Of a DNA stretch of 63,847 nt, positions 31,038 through 40,261 are shown piece after piece. Below the pieces are notes generated by a model that saw only the letters and a list, made by a program, of their open reading frames with translations, was not told the origin of the DNA and ran no database searches. Position numbers and translations under genes: made by a program. The stretch comes from a virus, in IMG/VR virus record IMGVR_UViG_3300033145_001771, positions 1 to 63,847 of that record; one strand, given 5' to 3'. Numbering within the stretch: position 1 is the first letter of the stretch; each line of letters begins with the position of its first letter.

Positions 31038-31914
31038 GTTCCTCTAAAATTTCATCTAACGATATTACATTATTCCCTATTGAGATTAGCTTACCACCAT
31101 CTTGTTTAAGTCCTTTTGGCTTCTGTTCGGGGTGTAGATATTCAAAATAATACGTCCAAAACGCTCTTCTTTCCACGCAATAGGTATCGTTTCTCCACTC
31201 TTTAATCCATTCTTTAATGCTGTCTGGCAAGGTCCCTTCTTTCATTCTCCTATGAAGTTCTTTCCAAGATGTAATGTTGTTAACAAGCGCACACATCTCT
31301 CTAAAATCTTCCCATATTTTAGACCTTTCTTCTATCCTCTCGCCAGTCCTCCAATAATAATTACAATATTGTCTGAACCATTTCTCTGGAGTTTTTATAT
31401 GATAAAACAGAAATGGAGCTTTACTTCCCTTAAGGTTTGCACACATTTTTTGATGTGTGGGCCGTATGTAATGCATCCCTTTTTGGTATTTATAAAAAAG
31501 TTCTTTTTCCCATTCCGGAACACTATGCAAAATTATTTCTTTTTTATCAGTTTTTAATATGTCCAAGCATTTGAATGAAACGATATTATAATTCTTCCCA
31601 TCATCAGAATCTTTGATGATTTGTCTTAAGTTTTGTCCTAATTGTTTTGATATAATTTCATCTGGGTCTAACTCCAATACCCACTCGCCTTCTTTAACTT
31701 GTTGGAGAGCATAATTCTTTTGATTAGATAGGTTTTCATCCCATTTTTTGAGATATGCTTCGATGCCACAACGCAACATCCAAGTTAAGAACTCATCTGA
31801 AATAGAATCATCATGAACAACGACCGCCCGGTCAACATAAGGAAATGCTCTATCAAAACACCTTTTAAAGATATCTTCATCCTCCCTGTATAGAGTCGTT
31901 ATAAGTGTAATCAT
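31024..31914 (-). CDS. Glycosyltransferase-like protein, GT2 type (296 aa)
   Basis: ITLITTLYREDEDIFKRCF at the start, AVVVHDDS, then WVLELDPDEII, the acidic metal-binding motif of a GT-A fold. The C-terminal half is aromatic and charged. It resembles the protein at 37711-38526 in having EF.W(T/D)(E/D)N-type and DPDE motifs. The sugar and acceptor are unknown. Confidence 0.7.
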   Translation of the reverse strand: MITLITTLYREDEDIFKRCFDRAFPYVDRAVVVHDDSISDEFLTWMLRCGIEAYLKKWDENLSNQKNYALQQVKEGEWVLELDPDEIISKQLGQNLRQIIKDSDDGKNYNIVSFKCLDILKTDKKEIILHSVPEWEKELFYKYQKGMHYIRPTHQKMCANLKGSKAPFLFYHIKTPEKWFRQYCNYYWRTGERIEERSKIWEDFREMCALVNNITSWKELHRRMKEGTLPDSIKEWIKEWRNDTYCVERRAFWTYYFEYLHPEQKPKGLKQDGGKLISIGNNVISLDEILEEHEKD

Positions 31915-32078
31915 TTAAACTTGCTCCCTGATAGTGATAGCTTCCCCCGTCTGCCGTTAAATCTCCACCTTATATAGTCTTTAGTATTGCAATGCATAGA
32001 CATATCACAACTACCGCACCTATCTTTAAGTTCTTCCACCGAATATCTTTTCCGTTCTTTGATGCAATAAAACTTCAT
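31911..32078 (-). CDS. Cysteine-rich small protein (55 aa)
   Basis: CGSCDMSMHC plus an early cysteine (FYCIKERK) suggest a metal site; the rest is basic. It overlaps both neighbouring genes by 4 bp (ATGA), which supports translation. Confidence 0.5.
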   Translation of the reverse strand: MKFYCIKERKRYSVEELKDRCGSCDMSMHCNTKDYIRWRFNGRRGKLSLSGSKFK

Positions 32079-32791
32079 ATAAATCCTCTCGTTGCCGCTC
32101 GCACATCATTTGATATTTCATTAAGTCTATTATTAACTATTTCCCAGTCTATTTCTGAATATGGTTTATCTAGCTCGCCTCGAATCTCTTCGACGTGCCT
32201 TTGAGTAAATATATTAAGATTAAATATCTTTCTTGCCATTGGTTTTTGTAAATGTAGTATCGGGTACGTAGAGCAACTATTAATGGAATTTCCCTGGTCA
32301 ATTAATTTATCTGTTCGTTTATCGTAAACTCTGTTATGGACGTATCCTTTCCAATAACAAACTGACTTTCTGAGAAGTCTAACTTGATAATCAGGATAAT
32401 TATATCTGTCAGGTAAATTAATTCTCGGGAATCTAAATGCGTCTAACAGTGGCTCTTGTTGGTTTCCTTTCCATATTAGCTCTTTCATATTGTTTAAGAA
32501 GTTCACATCAAATAGCTCATCAGCATCAATATGTAGAACCCATTCTGTTGGAGCAATTTCGTGTAAAAGATTTCGTTCTCCAGCTTGATTTTCAGCAAAT
32601 TTAGAGTTGTCTTCTCGTTCAATTAATTTATAAATGTCAAATTCTGATAATATTTCTTTAGTCTTATCTGTGCTTCCTTCATCAATAATAACGATATGTT
32701 GTAGATACGGTTGATGCCATTTTAAGCAGTTTTCGATATAGCTCTCTTCATTTCTGATAACGAGGCATCCGGTTATATCGAATTTATTCAT
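32075..32791 (-). CDS. Glycosyltransferase, GT2 type (238 aa)
   Basis: GCLVIRNEESYIENCL, IVIIDEGSTDKTKEIL and WVLHIDADELFD are the standard GT2 blocks, with DAD as the metal-binding motif. I choose the start MNKFDITG at 32791 because it overlaps the upstream stop by 4 bp; a longer frame begins at 32836. Confidence 0.85.
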   Translation of the reverse strand: MNKFDITGCLVIRNEESYIENCLKWHQPYLQHIVIIDEGSTDKTKEILSEFDIYKLIEREDNSKFAENQAGERNLLHEIAPTEWVLHIDADELFDVNFLNNMKELIWKGNQQEPLLDAFRFPRINLPDRYNYPDYQVRLLRKSVCYWKGYVHNRVYDKRTDKLIDQGNSINSCSTYPILHLQKPMARKIFNLNIFTQRHVEEIRGELDKPYSEIDWEIVNNRLNEISNDVRAATRGFI

Positions 32792-33672
32792 AGTGGATAT
32801 CCCCCGGTTATATATTCTAAGGGTTTCATCAAACAAGCTAAGGGAGGGATATTAATTAAATCGGTACATTCTCTGATGTTAATGCTCCCAATTTCTTTCA
32901 TATGGCTTTCAGCTTCTTGTAATGCCATTGATAACATTTCTGAATCTTGCAATTTTCTCCCTTCTTTTTGGTTAACTGGATGCTCATTAATAATGTTTTG
33001 ACTCCAAATATGATAATACGCTCTCCTAAAGAAAAAGTCTTTCTTATCTCTTTCTGATATGTTTTCTGGAACTATTCTTCGAAAGTGAGCGGATTGAATT
33101 CCATCACAGGGAGTTTGAACTGCGCCTATTATTGCTCCCTGCCCACCATAACGCACATCCAGATGTGCTTTATAGAATTTTACTCCGTCGTCAAAGGGGT
33201 TTCGGTTTTGGTATCCATCATTGATATGATAGACATCGCCAATAAAATCAGGCATTTGCCAAAACTGATATCCTCTACTATCACACAATGTCAATACCCT
33301 TAAATCTTTAACTGTTGGATAAAGAACTTGGTCACTATCAAATTTCAATATCCAATCGGCTCCACGTTCGTGTGCTATTTGAGTTGCTATCGATAAATTT
33401 CGTGCTCTTAATTCTGATGTTTTATTGTTAATTTGTGGGGGTGCAATATCCCAAGATGGCTTTATTTCAATAATCTTATTGTCTTTATCGATTTGCCTAA
33501 GCACTGCTGATTCCCGTTTCAACATAGCATCATCTCTTCGGGGATAAACCACATCATCAAGTCCACCATTCACAACAACAATTTCATCAACACAATTATA
33601 CACGGAGGAAATACAATACTCAAGCCAGTATGATGGATAACTTCCAACCGCCGTAATTCCTGTTATTTTCAT
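32788..33672 (-). CDS. Glycosyltransferase-like protein, GT2 type (294 aa)
   Basis: It begins MKITGITAVGSYPSYWLEYCISSVYNCVDEIVVVNGGLDD and has WILKFDSDQVLYP, a DSD-type metal motif. The start at 33672 overlaps the upstream gene by 4 bp. Substrate unknown. Confidence 0.7.
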   Translation of the reverse strand: MKITGITAVGSYPSYWLEYCISSVYNCVDEIVVVNGGLDDVVYPRRDDAMLKRESAVLRQIDKDNKIIEIKPSWDIAPPQINNKTSELRARNLSIATQIAHERGADWILKFDSDQVLYPTVKDLRVLTLCDSRGYQFWQMPDFIGDVYHINDGYQNRNPFDDGVKFYKAHLDVRYGGQGAIIGAVQTPCDGIQSAHFRRIVPENISERDKKDFFFRRAYYHIWSQNIINEHPVNQKEGRKLQDSEMLSMALQEAESHMKEIGSINIRECTDLINIPPLACLMKPLEYITGGYPL

Positions 33673-33872
33673 AGCGGTGGCATCTCCTTCTTCCATCCTT
33701 CTTTTACTCCGATGGTACTATCATCGATAGTAACTTTCAAGTCTATCTTTGCATCGAAACACATTGGATTGAAATCAAGTTCGTCAAACTGTTTTAGAAT
33801 ATCTTCCTTTGTTTCTGTTAATACTTTTAAAATGTTTTGTTTTAATAGTAAAACTTCATCTTCTTCAGTCAT
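33669..33872 (-). CDS. Hypothetical small acidic protein (67 aa)
   Basis: N-terminal helix (EEDEVLLLKQNILKVLTETKEDILKQF) followed by a short beta segment. Overlaps both neighbours by 4 bp. Unrecognised. Confidence 0.5.
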   Translation of the reverse strand: MTEEDEVLLLKQNILKVLTETKEDILKQFDELDFNPMCFDAKIDLKVTIDDSTIGVKEGWKKEMPPL

Positions 33873-34132
33873 TCCAATTCCTCCTCATTTATGTTAAAGA
33901 AATTTTTAATCCATTTCACAACAGATTCTTCTTGTTCAGATGATAGAACATAATCATTCATCAATATTCCCGTTTTAGTTATTTTTCTTATCCATTTGAT
34001 TGCCACATGCCGTAATTCTAAAATATCAGCACCATATGAACAGCAAGTATGTCCTTTTTCACCGTGAGGGGGGTTGCTCTTGGGTGGACCTATCATTTGT
34101 GTTCTTATATCCTTCAAAGTTTTAAGTGTCAT
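33869..34132 (-). CDS. Hypothetical protein with HTCC motif (87 aa)
   Basis: The segment GPPKSNPPHGEKGHTCCSYGADILELRHVAIKWI is distinctive but not assigned. The start MTLKTLKD at 34132 overlaps the upstream methyltransferase stop by 4 bp. Unknown function. Confidence 0.5.
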   Translation of the reverse strand: MTLKTLKDIRTQMIGPPKSNPPHGEKGHTCCSYGADILELRHVAIKWIRKITKTGILMNDYVLSSEQEESVVKWIKNFFNINEEELE

Positions 34133-34695
34133 TCCTTCCACCATATCCCCGTGCCTATATCATATACCACGCATTCTTTGTGGCCAACCAAACTTTCAAA
34201 AAACTTTCCTGCTTCTTGCATTTCACCTTCATAACGACCTTCTTTTGGAAATTGTCCAATTTTAATATCATGGACCCCAACAAGCCCGCCTTTTCTAACG
34301 AACTTTGAATAATTTTCAAAATCTATTTCTATTTTACTTTTATCTGCATCAATAAACAAAAAGTCTATTTTACGACCATTTAATATTTGTTCCAATCTTT
34401 TAATAGTGTTTGGGTCATAAGATGAACCCAAAATAAATCGAACATCCTTTTTGTTATTTTTATAATTCCAACTGATTCGTTTTACTTCATCAATTCCAAC
34501 TACTAGCCCTTCATCGTCTATTAATTCTTCCCAAAACTTCAACGACCCACCTTCATCGACACCAATTTCTACAATAGTGTGGGGTTTAAGTTCTTCGACT
34601 TTATTTACAAGCCAGAAAAATTCTTTTTTGTCTTGACCGACATGCTCAAGAGAATCGTAAATTTCGTCGAATCTTTTTCTATTCATATTTTCCAT
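34129..34695 (-). CDS. Class I SAM-dependent methyltransferase (188 aa)
   Basis: TIVEIGVDEGGSLKFWEEL and IDFLFIDADKSKIEIDFENY with VGVHDI match the Methyltransf_24 / cephalosporin hydroxylase-like group, often found in glycan loci. It probably methylates a sugar. Two starts are possible (34695 or 34686); the second overlaps the upstream stop as ATGA. Confidence 0.75.
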   Translation of the reverse strand: MENMNRKRFDEIYDSLEHVGQDKKEFFWLVNKVEELKPHTIVEIGVDEGGSLKFWEELIDDEGLVVGIDEVKRISWNYKNNKKDVRFILGSSYDPNTIKRLEQILNGRKIDFLFIDADKSKIEIDFENYSKFVRKGGLVGVHDIKIGQFPKEGRYEGEMQEAGKFFESLVGHKECVVYDIGTGIWWKE

Positions 34696-35392
34696 TCAAC
34701 TCCTTTTAAATTCCAACCTCTAATCGCTATATCATGTGGTCTTTGAATTATATTTTTGCTCTTCTTGAAATTACTTGTTATAAAACTTAACATTGTCTGC
34801 GGTGCAGGAACATCACTTGCTGCAGAAACTACATGAGGCGGCAAATTATGGTCACTAACGATAAAACTTTACCGACCAAGGTATCTAAATATAACAATGC
34901 TTCTTTTCGTTTTCCGCCTCCCTGTGGAGAATAAAATGGAAAGTGGCACTCGTATAAATGTAAATATGCAAAATAACTATTCTCTGATTTATTCTCTAAG
35001 AAATACTCAATGATTTCTTTTGAATGCATTTGTTCTGGTGTTTGAATCCACTCCATATTAAGTTTACGTTGTTCATCATCAATCCATGGGAATATCAACT
35101 CGGTTACCCACCCATTGCCACTTAGATAAAACTGCTTCTCAGTCAATTCCCTCATGCATGTCATAAAGAAGGGATTTGACCATTGCTTTTGGATTTCTCT
35201 ATGAAAGCACATTGGGATTTGGCAGACTGGTAACATACCTCCAAGCAGTGCTCCTGCGGATGGCCTACTCCCAAGACCAAACGAAACTGCTGGATGCGGA
35301 TTTAACCTCATAATATTTGGTGGTTGAGCCTCTTGAATGTAATTATAGTCCATTGCTTCTAACACAATAATTATACGTTTAATTTCACCCAT
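34683..35392 (-). pseudogene. Sulfatase / alkaline-phosphatase superfamily protein, frameshifted (about 236 aa)
   Basis: The first frame (35392-34829) contains FGLGSRPSAGALLGGMLP, FAYLHLYECHFPF and a GKRKEALLYLDTLVGKV helix typical of sulfatase-type phosphodiesterases. The expected next block VLIVSDHN is found only if one base is added: after 34863 the sequence continues SDHNLPPHVVSAASDVPAPQTMLSF in the -1 frame to the stop at 34683. One missing A/T near 34861-34863 explains it. The protein is short for the family, and the usual N-terminal metal motif is not seen. It may be an inactive remnant or a sequencing error. Confidence 0.65.
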
Positions 35393-35416
35393 TGTTGCTC
35401 CTATAAGTTAATAACC

Positions 35417-35433
35417 ATCCTTATATTTAAATA
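35417..35433 (-). promoter_or_regulatory. Promoter within the glycan operon
   Basis: On the minus strand, ATATTTAAATATAAGGATGG lies about 30-40 bp before the sulfatase start. The TATA-like part is followed by ATAAGGAT, part of the motif shared with the promoters at 42544 and 50661. Confidence 0.5.
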
Positions 35434-35436
35434 TTA

Positions 35437-36642
35437 TTACCAATGTTTAAACTCCGCCTCTATTTCGTTTCTTGCATTTAACAGTTCCTTCGATGTTAAA
35501 TGGGATGTCGATATTGTTGGAATATAATGACCTGGTATTCCCTTGAAAAATGTCGGGTTTGAGAATTTGATATCATATTTATTTGGATTTTTAAATATAT
35601 CGGAGGCTTTATATACTTGTAGTAGTGATACATCAATATCGTCAGGCTGAGCGGTTTCAATCCATTTTTTAGTTTTTTCTATTGTTTCTTTCGATTCTCC
35701 AGGCAAACCGACAATTAAGAATGCTTTCAATCGAATTCCATATTTATGACACATCCTCACAGCCTCAGTATTTTGCTCTACTGAGGTTTTTTTATTAATA
35801 TTATTTAAAATTTGTTGTGAACCACTCTCTACTCCCATGCCAACTTCAACGCATCCTGACTCTGCCATCATTTTTATAATGTCTTCAGTTATAATATTGG
35901 CACGGATAAAACATCGCCAAATCATATTTAATTTTTTGAGGCCTGCACATATTTCTTTTAATCTGTCTTTCTTTAGAATAAAGATATCATCATAGAACAT
36001 AATTCCACCATAACCATATTTGTTCTTTAACTCTTCCACTTCTGCTAATACATTTTTCGCTGAACGAAACCTTACCCCCTTCAAAAAGCGGCAGCAAAAA
36101 GCACATGAATAAGGACATCCCCGGCTTGTAATCATGTTTGTTGCTTCAACGCCGTCTATTTCGTAATGATATTTTTTAATATCAATTGCATCTCTGTCTG
36201 GAAAAGGTAGTTCATCGAGGTTTTTAATTTCGTCTGGATATATGATTATATTTTTTCCACGTCTATTCTTAATAACATTATATGTTGCTTCTTCACCATC
36301 TCCAACAACAGTCAAATCAAATCCATCGTATTGGGATTGAAAGGGATAACAAGAAGCGTGTGGTCCCCCAATCATGACATAGCTTTCTGGGTTTATCATT
36401 TTAATTAGATTTAATATATCTTTCGCTGCAGAATATTGTGGTGTTGTTGCAGTAATTCCATATATATCAGAGCCAGAAAGCTTCGGTTGTTTATCAATAT
36501 TTAAATCTATAACTCTAACTTTGATTCCTTTTGATTTGAGATATGCCGAAACATACAGCAATCCCAAAGACGGAAAGGTCAAAGGATTTAAGAGGAAGTT
36601 TGCAGGAGGATTAATTAGTGTTATATCAAATACTGGAGGCAT
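35437..36642 (-). CDS. B12-binding-type radical SAM protein (401 aa)
   Basis: The N-terminal cobalamin-binding-like domain (LINPPANF..., PSLGLLYVSAYLKSKGIKVRVIDLN, GGPHASCYP) precedes a radical SAM core with SRGCPYSCAFCCRF, the CxxxCxxC iron-sulfur motif at about residues 173-180, and GVESGSQQILNNI. Such enzymes often methylate carbon or phosphorus centres. In this locus it may modify a sugar or lipid. It overlaps the upstream nucleotidyltransferase by 22 bp. Confidence 0.85.
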   Translation of the reverse strand: MPPVFDITLINPPANFLLNPLTFPSLGLLYVSAYLKSKGIKVRVIDLNIDKQPKLSGSDIYGITATTPQYSAAKDILNLIKMINPESYVMIGGPHASCYPFQSQYDGFDLTVVGDGEEATYNVIKNRRGKNIIIYPDEIKNLDELPFPDRDAIDIKKYHYEIDGVEATNMITSRGCPYSCAFCCRFLKGVRFRSAKNVLAEVEELKNKYGYGGIMFYDDIFILKKDRLKEICAGLKKLNMIWRCFIRANIITEDIIKMMAESGCVEVGMGVESGSQQILNNINKKTSVEQNTEAVRMCHKYGIRLKAFLIVGLPGESKETIEKTKKWIETAQPDDIDVSLLQVYKASDIFKNPNKYDIKFSNPTFFKGIPGHYIPTISTSHLTSKELLNARNEIEAEFKHW

Positions 36643-37325
36643 ACCATCTCCCCTTTTAATTTTTCTCTAAAATATTTATCTGCCCTACGAAGATGCCTGA
36701 TATTTCCAACATCAAGCCATAACTCATTTGTAATATAAGCACATATTTTTTCTCCTGCATCGAGCATTTTTGGAATTACGTTAGTCGCTATGTCTTCACC
36801 GTATTTAAAATAAGATATCACCTGTGGTTCTAAAACAGCAATCGCTGTCCAAGCAGGTTGGCCGATTACGGGTTTCTCTCTCATTTTAATAATTTCATCA
36901 CCTTTTACATCTGCAAGACCGATTTCCAATGGCACTTGAGTTGTCAAAGCTAAGGTAGCTGCGGCTTCTCGTGCTTTATGGAAATTAACCATACCTTCAT
37001 AATATATCTCTGTTAAATCATCCCCATAACGTAGAATAAACGTATCGTCAATGAATCTCTTTGCGCATAGCACTTCTCCTACTGTCCCTATCGGCTCTTC
37101 ACTAACGCTATATGTTAAATCAATGTCTCTAAATTCATGTCTATAGCTTAGTTCATCCTTCTTATTTATGCATAAAACAATATCATCAAATCCTTGGTCA
37201 ATAGCATCTTCAATTATCCAACGGACACAAGGCTTACCTGCAATATGAACTAAACATTTTGGAATTATATCGGTATAAGGAGATAGGCGTGTACCTTTAC
37301 CCCCCGCAAGGATAAAGAGCTTCAT
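36621..37325 (-). CDS. Sugar-1-phosphate nucleotidyltransferase (234 aa)
   Basis: LAGGKGTRLSPYTDIIPKCLVHIAGKP is the nucleotide-binding signature; TFILRYGDDLTEIY and the closing LWLDVGNI complete the NTP-transferase fold. It makes NDP-sugar for the glycosyltransferases of this island. No C-terminal hexapeptide repeat, so it is the short form. Confidence 0.88.
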   Translation of the reverse strand: MKLFILAGGKGTRLSPYTDIIPKCLVHIAGKPCVRWIIEDAIDQGFDDIVLCINKKDELSYRHEFRDIDLTYSVSEEPIGTVGEVLCAKRFIDDTFILRYGDDLTEIYYEGMVNFHKAREAAATLALTTQVPLEIGLADVKGDEIIKMREKPVIGQPAWTAIAVLEPQVISYFKYGEDIATNVIPKMLDAGEKICAYITNELWLDVGNIRHLRRADKYFREKLKGEMVCLQYLI

Positions 37326-37706
37326 TTACCCACCACCATACTTCAATCGAAGCAGTGCATTCGTAAGAGCAAAAACTATAATTTGCTCGTTCATCTTCAA
37401 GAAGTTTTCAATGGTTGGATTTAATTCTCGAACACATTCTCTCCACATCAAATTACGCCTCCAAAATAACGCGTGTAATAATTCATGTAATAATCTTCTT
37501 TCATCAGAAGCATATATAACAGCGTATCTTTCACTTCTAAATTCTATCCTGCTTTGGGTAAAATCCTTTATTGCTATAACTTTGAATCCCCAATCACATA
37601 GCCCCAATCGATGTTGCCACTCATCAGTTAAGTTTTCTATTTGCTTTTGAGTGAGCCTTTTTTCAGGAATGACAAGCCACTTGGGTCTTTTTATTTTTTC
37701 TTTCAT
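37326..37706 (-). CDS. SprT-like HExxH metalloprotease C (126 aa)
   Basis: RRLLHELLHALFWRRN carries HExxH; a later conserved glutamate-rich helix (MWRECVRELNPTIEN) could give the third ligand. The length is minimal for a zincin. It sits between sugar enzymes. Peptidase activity is inferred from the motif. Confidence 0.55.
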   Translation of the reverse strand: MKEKIKRPKWLVIPEKRLTQKQIENLTDEWQHRLGLCDWGFKVIAIKDFTQSRIEFRSERYAVIYASDERRLLHELLHALFWRRNLMWRECVRELNPTIENFLKMNEQIIVFALTNALLRLKYGGG

Positions 37707-37710
37707 TTAC

Positions 37711-38526
37711 TTATCTATAATGGTGCAAAATTGGAGCGTATGGTTTTCGGGCACTCTTCTGGGTGGTAAAAGGTGAAATAGTAGTGGAACTAATAATAAA
37801 CTCCTTCAATTCATGCGGTATGTTCCCCTCTCTTAAGATTTTACGCATCTCAGGCCATTTGACATCGATACCTAATTCGTGAAGTAATTTCTTATATTTA
37901 ACCCAGTGTGGATTCTTGGTACCTAAGTTTGGACCACCACCATTAACATGAAAGTTTCGTGCTCCTCGTTCAATTACATCTAAAGGTGTTTTGATGTGAT
38001 AGTAACAAGCACTCCTCGGTGCTTTAATGAACTTTCTCTGTCCCAATAATGTTTCATGCGGAGTGCCAATAAACCGAGTTTCTTTATTCTTTTTGACCAT
38101 CAGGGTCTTATACCACTCTGTAGCTCTTACTATATCAACAGAAACATTTAATTTATCCAAGCTTTTAACCATCACGTCTACTGCATTAAATTGAATCGCA
38201 TCCGCACCGACTGATTCACATTGCTGGATAAAATTTCTCAATTCTTTACGTGCCTGCCAATCCAGATATTCATCGGGGTCAAGCCATACAACCCAGTCTC
38301 CTACATTTATCAAATTGATATAGTGGTTGCGATATTCTGAAAAATTATCAGTCCATGGAAACTCATGCAATCCAACACCAATGTTAGACATCCATTTTAT
38401 AAATTTATTTGAGAGTGTCCCATCATGTATAAGCACGACTCTATCAACATAGTCTTTCATTTGTTCAACATTTAACCGAGTCTGCTCTTCACGCTCACCG
38501 AATGTGCATTGACAAAAAGTTAGCAT
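37711..38526 (-). CDS. Glycosyltransferase-like protein, GT2 type (271 aa)
   Basis: The start MLTFCQCTFGEREEQTRLNVEQMKDYVDRVVLIHDG and the acidic WVVWLDPDEYLD motif indicate a GT-A fold with DPD metal site. It is similar in layout to the protein at 31024-31914. Substrate unknown. Confidence 0.7.
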   Translation of the reverse strand: MLTFCQCTFGEREEQTRLNVEQMKDYVDRVVLIHDGTLSNKFIKWMSNIGVGLHEFPWTDNFSEYRNHYINLINVGDWVVWLDPDEYLDWQARKELRNFIQQCESVGADAIQFNAVDVMVKSLDKLNVSVDIVRATEWYKTLMVKKNKETRFIGTPHETLLGQRKFIKAPRSACYYHIKTPLDVIERGARNFHVNGGGPNLGTKNPHWVKYKKLLHELGIDVKWPEMRKILREGNIPHELKEFIISSTTISPFTTQKSARKPYAPILHHYR

Positions 38527-38741
38527 TTTTCTACCTCCAGATAATAAAAATACGTTCCACTAAAAAAAGCAGGAACAACCAGAGTTAATAATCTAATATC
38601 CTGGCAGGAAAAAATCATTGTGACACAACTCACGAAAAAAATTGACAGCAAACCAAACGATTTTATGCAATACCATAGACTGCTCCAATTTTCTTTTTCC
38701 GTCAATATATTAAATAACCACTTCCAATATCCCATTTTCAA
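38520..38741 (-). CDS. Small membrane protein (73 aa)
   Basis: Two hydrophobic segments (FGLLSIFFVSCVTMIF and LLTLVVPAFFSGTYFYYL) with a short polar link make a helical hairpin. It overlaps both neighbours. Unknown role. Confidence 0.55.
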   Translation of the reverse strand: MKMGYWKWLFNILTEKENWSSLWYCIKSFGLLSIFFVSCVTMIFSCQDIRLLTLVVPAFFSGTYFYYLEVEKC

Positions 38742-38926
38742 ATCTCCCTATAATGTTTACCCTTTATTGGGTTTTTAATCTCATGAAATATTCGGATATG
38801 AATCTGACATTTATGTAAATGAACAAACATTTTTCCACACTTATCAACGAGGCATTCAAATCTATACGCATACTGGCCTGGGGTTCTTAGCATTGCCGTT
38901 TCCGAATCATTTTGATTTAGCTTCAT
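38738..38926 (-). CDS. C2H2 zinc-finger protein (62 aa)
   Basis: FECLVDKCGKMFVHLHKCQIHIRIFH contains C-x4-C and closing histidines in a classical finger pattern. The flanks are basic. It may be a viral transcription regulator. Overlaps of 4 and 20 bp with its neighbours. Confidence 0.6.
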   Translation of the reverse strand: MKLNQNDSETAMLRTPGQYAYRFECLVDKCGKMFVHLHKCQIHIRIFHEIKNPIKGKHYREI

Positions 38927-39161
38927 GTTCGCTCCTCCCTCTATACCAAAGTATGATAGATATTGTATCTAGAGGATTACCATCTTCCCACGCACTTGTA
39001 ATAAAAACTTCATCGCATTTTGTTAATCTTTTTATTGTATTAATACTTTCGTCTGTAACGAATAATGCATCAAAGTAATAACTGACGTTCCCGACTTCTC
39101 TGCCATCAGTCAATTTTTCAATCAGACCCACATCAGCCAATACATCTAATAACTCCTTCAT
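38907..39161 (-). CDS. Hypothetical protein (84 aa)
   Basis: It starts with a helical MKELLDVLADVGLIEKLTDG and continues with beta-type strands (VSYYFDALFVTD, EVFITSAW). No motif recognised. Overlaps the downstream finger gene by 20 bp. Confidence 0.5.
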   Translation of the reverse strand: MKELLDVLADVGLIEKLTDGREVGNVSYYFDALFVTDESINTIKRLTKCDEVFITSAWEDGNPLDTISIILWYRGRSEHEAKSK

Positions 39162-39162
39162 A

Positions 39163-39306
39163 TCAACTTCCGATATCGATTATTTTATCTCCATAGTCTC
39201 TATACTTTACTCCTTTATAAATCCATATCTTATTGGGCTTACAAATTGAGCATGGGCCACAGCAGCGATACGATGAAAGGCATACTTCGGTTTTTATTTT
39301 ATTCAT
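39163..39306 (-). CDS. Cysteine-rich small protein (47 aa)
   Basis: CLSSYRCCGPCSICK packs five cysteines into 14 residues, followed by a beta-type tail. Its start overlaps the end of the dehydratase gene by 8 bp with GAGAGGAG as ribosome site. Probably metal-binding. Confidence 0.5.
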   Translation of the reverse strand: MNKIKTEVCLSSYRCCGPCSICKPNKIWIYKGVKYRDYGDKIIDIGS

Positions 39307-40261
39307 ATTTTACAACTCCTCTCTCTCGATAGTTTTTGAACGCATTTATCGTTAGGCGTAACCCATCTTCAAGTGAGTGTTTAGGATACCACCCAAGCTC
39401 TCCCCCAATCTTACTTGCAAAATGTTCGCCCAAGTATTGTCTGTTAATTTCTTTTAAATTTTTGTTGCGTTTAACATATCTCGGTTTAACGGGATTTCCC
39501 ATTAAGTCTAAAATTTTTAGCACCAAATCTTCCTGATTGATTACTTGACCCGAGCCAATATTCCAAATTTCACCATCTGAACGTAATGTTAATAGTGCAT
39601 CTATCAGGTCGCGAATAAAAATATATTCTCGTTTGCTTTTATCGGGTCCGATTTCATCGAATATAATTGGGCGTCTGCCGTTTAATATCGTTTGTATGAC
39701 ATTTGGAATTATTCGTCGGTTCAAGTCAAAGCCATAGATGTTACAAGGCCGTGCAACAGATATATTCATATCATATGTGTGAGCATATGATACTGCAATC
39801 GAATCAACACAAATTTTAGAGGTTTCGTATGGACCTGTTGGCTTTAATCTATCAGACTCCTCGGCTCCTTCCGTCTCTCCATATACCTTGTCCGTAGACA
39901 TTACAACAATTTTTGCATGCATATCCACAACCCGACATGCTTCAAGGAGAGCCAATGTCCCATTAACATTAATATCATACGTTGGAATCGGTGCCTTAAG
40001 AGCTTTACTTACAATGCTTTGTGCAGCCAAATGAAAAATGGTATCTATCTCATAATCAGTTAATACTCTTTCATGTAATTTTTGATTTCGGACATCTCCT
40101 CGAATCGATATAATTTTATCTTCAATATCCAATATTTTAAGCATCGAGTTTGGTTTGATATCATGAACTAATCCAATTACATTTTTACCTTCACCCAGCA
40201 AACGCTTAGCCAAGTGCGAGCCAACAAATCCAGAAATTCCGGTCAAGTATATATTCTTCAT
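39299..40261 (-). CDS. NAD-dependent nucleotide-sugar epimerase/dehydratase (320 aa)
   Basis: An extended SDR enzyme: TGISGFVGSHLAKRLL for NAD(P) binding, STDKVYGE for the active-site Ser/Thr region, and YETSK as the YxxxK catalytic pair (about residues 148-152). The segment around KVYGETEGAEESDRLKPTGPYE resembles CDP-glucose or GDP-mannose 4,6-dehydratases. It supplies a deoxy or epimerised sugar to the glycan island. Exact substrate unknown. Confidence 0.85.
   Translation of the reverse strand: MKNIYLTGISGFVGSHLAKRLLGEGKNVIGLVHDIKPNSMLKILDIEDKIISIRGDVRNQKLHERVLTDYEIDTIFHLAAQSIVSKALKAPIPTYDINVNGTLALLEACRVVDMHAKIVVMSTDKVYGETEGAEESDRLKPTGPYETSKICVDSIAVSYAHTYDMNISVARPCNIYGFDLNRRIIPNVIQTILNGRRPIIFDEIGPDKSKREYIFIRDLIDALLTLRSDGEIWNIGSGQVINQEDLVLKILDLMGNPVKPRYVKRNKNLKEINRQYLGEHFASKIGGELGWYPKHSLEDGLRLTINAFKNYRERGVVKYE

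Noticed and set aside
32075-32836. Longer starts for several glycan-island genes
   Set aside because: Internal ATGs giving 4-bp overlaps with upstream stops fit the operon pattern and the family N-termini better.
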